From NCBI RefSeq assembly GCF_007655135.1, contig NC_045131.1, positions 15,670,001 to 15,734,000 of the forward strand: a stretch of DNA of 64,000 nt, in the 5' to 3' direction. A program made the position numbers and the translations under genes. Below are positions 58,336 through 64,000 of the stretch, in pieces. The notes below the pieces were generated by a model. That model saw only the letters and a list, made by a program, of their open reading frames with translations, was not told the DNA's origin and did no database searches. Positions within the stretch are counted from its first letter, which is position 1. Each line of letters begins with the position of its first letter. This stretch comes from Punica granatum (Eukaryota > Streptophyta > Magnoliopsida > Myrtales > Lythraceae).

Positions 58336-60985
58336 AGAAATAATATACATATATAAAAACATATATGTAGAACAATAACAATCCTTACCCATGAAGAAAG
58401 ATTATATAGATTGAAAAAATGATACGATATTGAATAAAAACAATAAAAATATAAATGGAAGATTCCATAAATTTGAAAATACTATAAAGAATAAAAATAT
58501 ATAAAATAATATAATTAAATATAATACAAACTAAAATTGTGAAAGAAATTAAATGCATTTACAAGACATAATAAGAATGTTAATTATAAAATTATAATTG
58601 AACTATTCAAAAGCATTCATACAATTCTATTGAAAATTATTTTTGAAAATGGACTGTTGAGAACTTTTATTTTCAATAATAATAATAATAATAATAATAA
58701 TTAAATTAATATATTAAACTGTGATAATTATTACTCGTACAAAATATAAATATATGAACACAAATCCGTGCAATTTACGGGGATTGAACACTAGTAAATA
58801 TAAATATAAACTATATTATGAAGTACAGACTTAGCCAACGCCCATGAGGTGGTTTGACGCATGTTCTCATTGATCAACAAGGTCGCAATTTCGTGGATCA
58901 ATTCGACGGAAATTGATGTACTTAGTACTTTTTGTTAATAAACCAAGTGTGTTTATGCAGGGCGAGCCCGTGAATACCTGACAACCCCATGTGTCCAAGT
59001 CAGTTCATGAGAAGCACACCTGCAAGTGCCCTCACCAAGGGCGCTATGCATCTAATGAGGATTTGAACCCACAGCTTCATCGCGACTATTCATGAGACTT
59101 ACGCACGCCTTACAACCTTATATTAGTCCTCGGGGTGAAGTCTTTTTTTATACAATTTTGCATACATATATATATGTGTGTGTGTGTGTGTGTGTAAGTA
59201 TATATGTTATGTATTCGATTAGTATTGCGAAGGGGAACATCAGTTTATATACCTATTTAATTTCCAACAGGTAAACACTGAATGATTGCTGAAATCCACC
59301 AGAAAATGAAAATGCAGTCAACGGAGGGAACCTGATCTCTTGTTGAATTAAGTTGCACGCTTGCCAGCAAACATGATATACATGGCCTTTTTCCAGATAC
59401 TGAGCATGCCCAAGACAGAACGAACTGAGTGTTCCCAAAGTACAAGAACAAAATGCTAATACTGGTGCAACTCCTTTATTACTAGGGGAGAATCTATTCC
59501 ACATTCTTTGCACTGTACCGCATGGCCCGCTTAAATTAATTTGGCCAGTTACACGCGAATTCGTCTGTCTGATTTCTAGGGTGCACTATAACAAGAAGAT
59601 AGCATCAAATAGTAAGGTAGAAATTGCTCCGACCTCCTGAATATCCCGGATTCAAATCTTTTAGGAGGTCCAAGGAGGAACAGGATTGGGGCTTTAAACA
59701 AGATAGATCATCAAGCCTTCATTTTAACTCTGTTATAGAGATATGGCTAGTTTGGTGTTTAAGATATTGTGGACTTAGAAAATAAAATCAGAAATGATAA
59801 TTAGAGTAGTTATACTTTATACTATTATTGTGAATTGATTTTAATTTATCAAGATATTAGAGAATATCCATTTCTTAGTTTAATTGTTTAGTGAATCTAT
59901 TTGTGGGCAAGCTCTTAAACATGTTTTCCTGAATGCTTCAAAATAATCAATGACATGTTTTGTAATTTTTGCCGTATGATCGCTATCCATTTTCTTATTC
60001 TCAACATCTCTTTTATTATTTTCTTTTTTCGATTACAATGGATGGTTGTGTGTATAGTACATCAAAATAGAAATCCTAATAGCTAATTAAAAAGCATAGG
60101 TAATCCAACCATGAGAATCGAGCATGCAACCTCTTTATTGACCGGTGGAAGCGTGCGCCACTACACTACATCATTTTTCTCATTCTTTTTATTTTTTAAT
60201 TTTCTTCAAACTCTATTTATAACTTTTCATTTTTTTTGTATAGCTAGTAAGAAAGCACGTGCAACACCCATGAACATTCAACAATACAGTACCAAAAAAA
60301 TTATCTAACTTCCAACATCCAAGAGTATCAATACCCTTTACTTAAATTGAAAGATGAATGACCTTCAAGTGTCATGGTAAATGATTATAACATCAAAATC
60401 AAAACACTGAAAATGCACATTAACACCAGAATGTATTTTTCCCGTTTACAGTAAGTTTCGATAAGGTTTTGGTTCACGTCACAATTTTATCTGATCTCTT
60501 CCTATACATTTTCAAACAATATAACTCAAAGGAAATAAAAATGGTAGCGCTTTTATCTTTTGAAATTGATTAAATGCAAGAAACAACAGTATTTTGAATA
60601 AGCATCATTTTTAATCAACGACAAAGTTACATAGATGAAAATACGAAAGAGCATAATTTGTTTGTGCTGAAAAAGGACAATCTCATATGATGTACAGAAA
60701 ATTGTCGAAGCCATCTCAAGGCGATCGCACATCGCTTCATTAGTTATGCTGGCTTGATGTATATATGGCTTCTCACATATCTACCTCAAAGAAGTTCTAA
60801 TCACACGAGTACATTACTATCACATATACATATTACAACATTGCAAATTATATACTGGCTACTTTTTTTTTCATATAGCTGGCTACAACAATAATGGAGC
60901 CATGCAGGTCTGCGAGCATGCGCATGAGCTCTAATTGGATGACCTATAATTGGTAATCATGTTTCTTTTTTCTTCATTTATTTTT
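58336..60985. other. AT-rich intergenic DNA with microsatellites
   Basis: An AAT repeat lies at about 58,676-58,700 and a TG repeat at 59,176-59,195. A weak SINE-like stretch occurs at about 59,615-59,670 (ggattcaaatc B-box-like word). The block at 58,960-59,095 ('gaagcacacctgcaagtgccctcacc...gatttgaaccca') looks repeat-derived but is unassigned. No gene supported. Confidence 0.45.
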
Positions 60986-60986
60986 T

Positions 60987-61135
60987 TTTCAGCGTGCATC
61001 ATTTGATATCAAAAAATTCAAAGGGTACAAGCTACACTAGATTCGAACCAGGTCAGACGTATAGTCGTGAATTTTCTCAAGTTATAAGACTCGAACACGA
61101 GGGACCTTACTTAAGGAATCGGTAATAGCGTACAC
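60987..61135 (-). mobile_element. SINE family 1 copy (minus strand)
   Basis: In reverse orientation: the tail side 'cagcgtgcatcatttgat', then 'tcgtgaattttctcaag', then the B-box-like 'cgaacacgagggaccttac', with 'aaggaatcgg' at the head. The order matches the plus-strand copies. Confidence 0.6.
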
Positions 61136-61289
61136 GAATGTCATGTTATGTCATACCTACGGGGAAAGAATTGCCATGCAAAGAGAGTGTGGGCGTGTTT
61201 TTGGAAAGTGAGTGTTGAGAGAAAGGGGAAGGGACAAGTAGGATCAGAGAGAAAGGTGCCAAAGTGCTCGTTTTAGTGAAAGTGTAGAA

Positions 61290-61315
61290 ATGAGAGAGAG
61301 AGAGAGAGAGAGAGA
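61290..61315 (+). repeat. GA microsatellite
   Basis: About 13 GA units, followed after about 60 bp by a CT-rich stretch (61,360-61,395), which could pair with it. Confidence 0.85.
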
Positions 61316-61419
61316 GGTATGGCATAAAGGAGAGCTATGGTTACATACAAAATCACACATCCCCATCTCCCTCTCCCTCTCTTTCGCTCTCCCTCGAAAT
61401 CAACTCATTCCCTCATTTG

Positions 61420-61780
61420 CAATTAATTGCTTTCAAGGCCATGGGCTCTTACTTCACTTGAGAGTGACATTTGAGTTTGAACCCAGTTGTTCTGCCCTTG
61501 CGTATGGCAGGATATCATTAGTTTTTAAATTTGTCTAATTAAATTGACTATCCTGTTTGATCTTCCTCATGTGTTTTGTTTTATGACTTTTTTATTTTAT
61601 TCTGTTAATTAATTTTGTACTTCAACTTTTGAATTTCCATATGTTATATATTTTTTAATTATTTGTGTTTGTGGAAATAATGTTTTCTTTTGGGTGGGTT
61701 TTTAATTTCGTCCATTTTTCCACCATGTGTTTCCAACTTCGCAAACCAGTCCAAGCAAAGCTTATTAATTATGTTCGCTA
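61420..61780. repeat. Direct duplication, copy 1 (~360 bp)
   Basis: It shares long near-identical runs with 62,820-63,195 (gcaattaattgc, ttcaaggccatgggct, gacatttgagtttgaaccca, gttgttctgcccttg, tatggcaggatatca, cttttgaatttcc). It is not coding and is not a recognised element. Confidence 0.85.
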
Positions 61781-62052
61781 CTACATATAACGCAACTAAC
61801 GGCAGTTACTAACTGCCGCGAAATGTTAGAAAACTGCCGCGAAAACTTCTGCCGGCGGTTCGTACATCTGCCAGCGTAGAAGCCATCGGGAAAGGTTCTT
61901 GCGGCAGTTTCCATGCGGCAGTTCTTTATTAGTAGGTGATTTTTGGCGGCAGTTTTGAACTGCCGCCAAAGGCTTTGATAACATTTTTCACGGCCAGTTC
62001 CCAGCTGCTACGAATATCTTATACAACTTTGACAGCATGCTGCCAAATGTTA
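61780..62052. mobile_element. CACTA-like fragment with TGCCGC palindromic subterminal repeats
   Basis: It starts with 'ctactacatataacgc', a degenerate CACTA-type end, and is filled with direct and inverted copies of 'ggcagtt' / 'aactgccgc' (about ten), including the palindromes 'cggcagttactaactgccg' (61,799) and 'ggcggcagttttgaactgccgcc' (61,947-61,969). It is bounded by duplication copy 1 and a SINE. Confidence 0.55.
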
Positions 62053-62065
62053 TCCTAGGGATCCC

Positions 62066-62268
62066 ATCAGTTTTTTTTTTCATATTTATCTAAACCCTGA
62101 TTTTCGGAAGTTCAATTGGGTTACGACTAATTCAGTTGAGTCGGGTCGGCTCATTAAAGGATAAAACTCTCCCAGCGTAGATTTTCTCCATTCACAAGAC
62201 TCAAACTTAGAGTCTTATTTAAGAGGAAGAAGTATCGAACAGTTTGAATCAACCCACGTTGGTTCATC
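62066..62268 (-). mobile_element. SINE family 1 copy (minus strand)
   Basis: In reverse orientation: 'aaccctgattttcggaagttcaattggg', 'cagttgagtcgggtcggctc', 'aaaggataaaactctccca', 'ttcacaagactcaaacttag' (B-box side) and 'cgaacagtttgaatcaaccc' (head). It follows the CACTA-like fragment directly. Confidence 0.7.
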
Positions 62269-62819
62269 CCACCAGTTATATTATGAGATTTTGCTAGATA
62301 TAATATATACATACATATGTAAACCTATATATAATAACTTTTAATAAATAAAAAACCACTTGATCAACTTATTAGATTTCATTATCACAATAAAAATTAG
62401 TAACAAGGACAAGATGCTCTCTCAAGTACTAATTTAAATTAAGTACTCCAAATTATGGAAAATAACAAACGGTATATATCTCCGATACCAAAGTCTAATC
62501 AATACGAAAAATCATTTTTCTGCGATGCTCTTCAGTTTGGAAATTGAAGTACACATCGAAGCACACAGAGGTCTGTATGGCAGCCCTCCGTTTTGCATAC
62601 AATGTCTCTATGGCCTTCTAAACTTCACTGATTTTCCCTCTCTAAGAATAATAATCGTAGCTTAGCACTTTCATCATCAATACCAAGAATAAAACTGCCT
62701 AGAATAGAAAACCTGAGATGGAGAACCAAAACCACAAGTGAAATTGCAAGATGCAAGAAGGACTAGGAGGGTAAGAACCTAAAAGAAACAGCGGGGGCTT
62801 TCTGGAACATCATCCCTAC
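62269..62819. other. Spacer between the SINE and duplication copy 2
   Basis: No ORF of note. A somewhat less AT-rich stretch at 62,520-62,810 has no recognised identity on either strand. Confidence 0.4.
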
Positions 62820-63195
62820 TGCAATTAATTGCCTTCAAGGCCATGGGCTTTTATTTCACTTGAGTGTGACATTTGAGTTTGAACCCAGTTGTTCTGCCCT
62901 TGGGTATGGCAGGATATCAATTAACTTTTAAAATTTGTCTAATCAAGTGACAATCCTCTTTGATCTTCCCTCATGTGATTTGTTTTAAGAACTTTTTATT
63001 TTATTTTGATAATCAATTTTGTACTAAGTGGTCCCTTCAACTTTTGAATTTCCACATGTTACAAATTTTTTTCCTTTCTGTTTTTATTGTTTGTGTGTGT
63101 GTGAAAATAATGTTTTCTTTAGGTTGGGGGCCCTATTCCTTGTTTTTTGCACCCATGCCAACAGATTCTTAAACCAGTCCATGCAAACTTATTAT
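62820..63195. repeat. Direct duplication, copy 2 (~375 bp)
   Basis: Partner of 61,420-61,780. The ends coincide: both run from 'gcaattaattgc' to about 'ccagtcca(a/t)gcaaa...cttatta'. It differs by small indels, including an added 'ctaagtggtccctt' stretch. Confidence 0.85.
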
Positions 63196-63279
63196 GTTGA
63201 TCCTGGTGCATTCAAGGAAATTACTTATTTACCACTTCATTATATGAACTAGAGGAACTATCAGATCTAGGTATTATTT

Positions 63280-63830
63280 CTTTAAGATTCCATGATTTTG
63301 GAAATGTAATTTCTTCCCATTTTATAGGCTTAGGGGTAATGACTCAAGATCTTTGCGTATTGGCTTCTATTACAACAGTTTCTTCCATTTTCGGCGTTTT
63401 CAAGGCTTTTTTGGTGAAAGATTAGTGGTCATTAGTTTGTAATAAATTCTATATATTAGGACTAAACCTTTTCCTTGCTTTACGAAATCATGATTCTGTA
63501 TTTGTACGTTAAGAGTCAAAATATCTAATACTAAAGGGTCATTTAGATCTATAGAGAAATTGAGATAACAATTAAAATATACAGGGCCATCATATAAATT
63601 TAATTCTAAAACTTCTAGCAAAGATTGCTTAAAAGAGGTAAATCTTGTGTCCCTTGAGCAAACTAAGGTGGGTACATCTAATCATGCTCTATGGACGGGT
63701 TTTACAACTATCTGTACTAAGTCAATATGTAAAAGTTTATTTCATTGTATGTTTTCTTATGGATTCATTCGCAAATAATTGTAGGTTAATAGTTTCTTCC
63801 GAAGTAGGGATTGATTTCGACCGTTTTAAT
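63280..63830 (-). pseudogene. Endogenous caulimovirid movement-protein remnant
   Basis: On the minus strand, broken segments resemble the 30K-type movement protein of plant pararetroviruses (Caulimoviridae, florendovirus/petuvirus-like). They are an N-side segment at about 63,815-63,735, a core at about 63,730-63,400 with GPVYFNC and YRIYYKLM, and a downstream trace near 63,350-63,270 (WEEITFPKSW) in another frame. A TGA interrupts the core near 63,683, the frame changes near 63,735 and again near 63,400, and the core ends at a stop at 63,400. Family assignment rests on recognised motif order, not a search. No reverse transcriptase or coat region lies in the window; more of the copy may continue to the right. 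Non-functional as it stands. Confidence 0.6.
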
Positions 63831-64000
63831 CGTATAATCCTGAAAAGAATAAAAAATGTGTATTTTTTTCTTACTAGTCTTAGGGATATCCCAATTTTGC
63901 AGATCTTATTCTATATTTGCAATTTGAACTTCTTGCGAATTAGGTAAATCTTGGTGAGATTCCATTGTTGGCGTAGAAAATTCTATTTGAGCGGAATGAA
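63831..64000 (-). other. Right edge, probably continuing the viral remnant
   Basis: Minus-strand frames are short and stop-filled. It may be the upstream part of the same endogenous viral copy, but nothing here identifies it. Confidence 0.3.

Noticed and set aside
61290..61538. 82-codon open frame starting in the GA microsatellite
   Set aside because: It starts in Arg/Glu repeats and runs into the duplicated noncoding block; the second copy of that block does not preserve the frame.
1..64000. A hidden new defence or biosynthetic system
   Set aside because: Only four host genes are supported. They belong to known families with unrelated roles and show no cluster logic; the remaining sequence is explained mainly by transposable elements and simple repeats.

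Overview
The window is nuclear DNA of a flowering plant, almost certainly a eudicot. Genes contain GT-AG introns, promoters carry CT/GA-rich leaders, intergenic DNA is AT-rich, and most of the sequence is plant transposable-element debris (Ty3/gypsy, CACTA, hAT, MITEs, tRNA-derived SINEs, an endogenous caulimovirid). The species cannot be fixed from sequence alone.

Layout. 1-2.8 kb: AT-rich intergenic DNA with diverged tandem repeats. About 2.9-9.4 kb: retrotransposon-derived DNA, probably one very long Tat/Ogre-like LTR on the minus strand, into which a 1,662-bp solo LTR with a perfect 5-bp target duplication (CAGCC) was inserted. 11.2-23.8 kb: the gene island, three genes all on the plus strand: an eight-exon plant Tudor/Agenet-like gene whose probable 5' leader intron contains two minisatellites; an intronless FHA-domain gene; and an intronless STE20/GCK-type kinase gene of the BLUS1 family. 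36.6-37.3 kb: an intronless SUPERMAN-type single C2H2 zinc-finger repressor gene. The rest is mobile or repeated DNA: a 13-unit ~175-bp tandem array (30.6-32.9 kb) split by a SINE, a long-TIR element (34.8-36.1 kb), a decayed CACTA transposon (40.2-44.9 kb), a rearranged Ty3/gypsy complex with oppositely oriented LTRs (48.36-53.48 kb), a MITE at 56.65 kb, a hAT-like element with an 8-bp target duplication (57.66-58.33 kb), and a ~370-bp direct duplication around a CACTA-like fragment (61.4-63.2 kb). At the right edge is a broken caulimovirid movement-protein remnant on the minus strand.

The genes have unrelated roles: chromatin or RNA reading (Tudor), phosphothreonine recognition (FHA), guard-cell light signalling (BLUS1-like kinase) and transcriptional repression in flower or organ development (SUP-like). 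There is no operon-like link. FHA followed by BLUS1 does appear to repeat a neighbouring pair in Arabidopsis, so the island is probably conserved microsynteny. The most unusual structures are the inverted multi-LTR gypsy complex bounded by a near-matching target duplication, the dimeric 175-bp array, and two SINE families recognisable by tRNA-like boxes and target duplications. I found no CRISPR array, rRNA gene, intact tRNA gene or convincing new protein-coding system.
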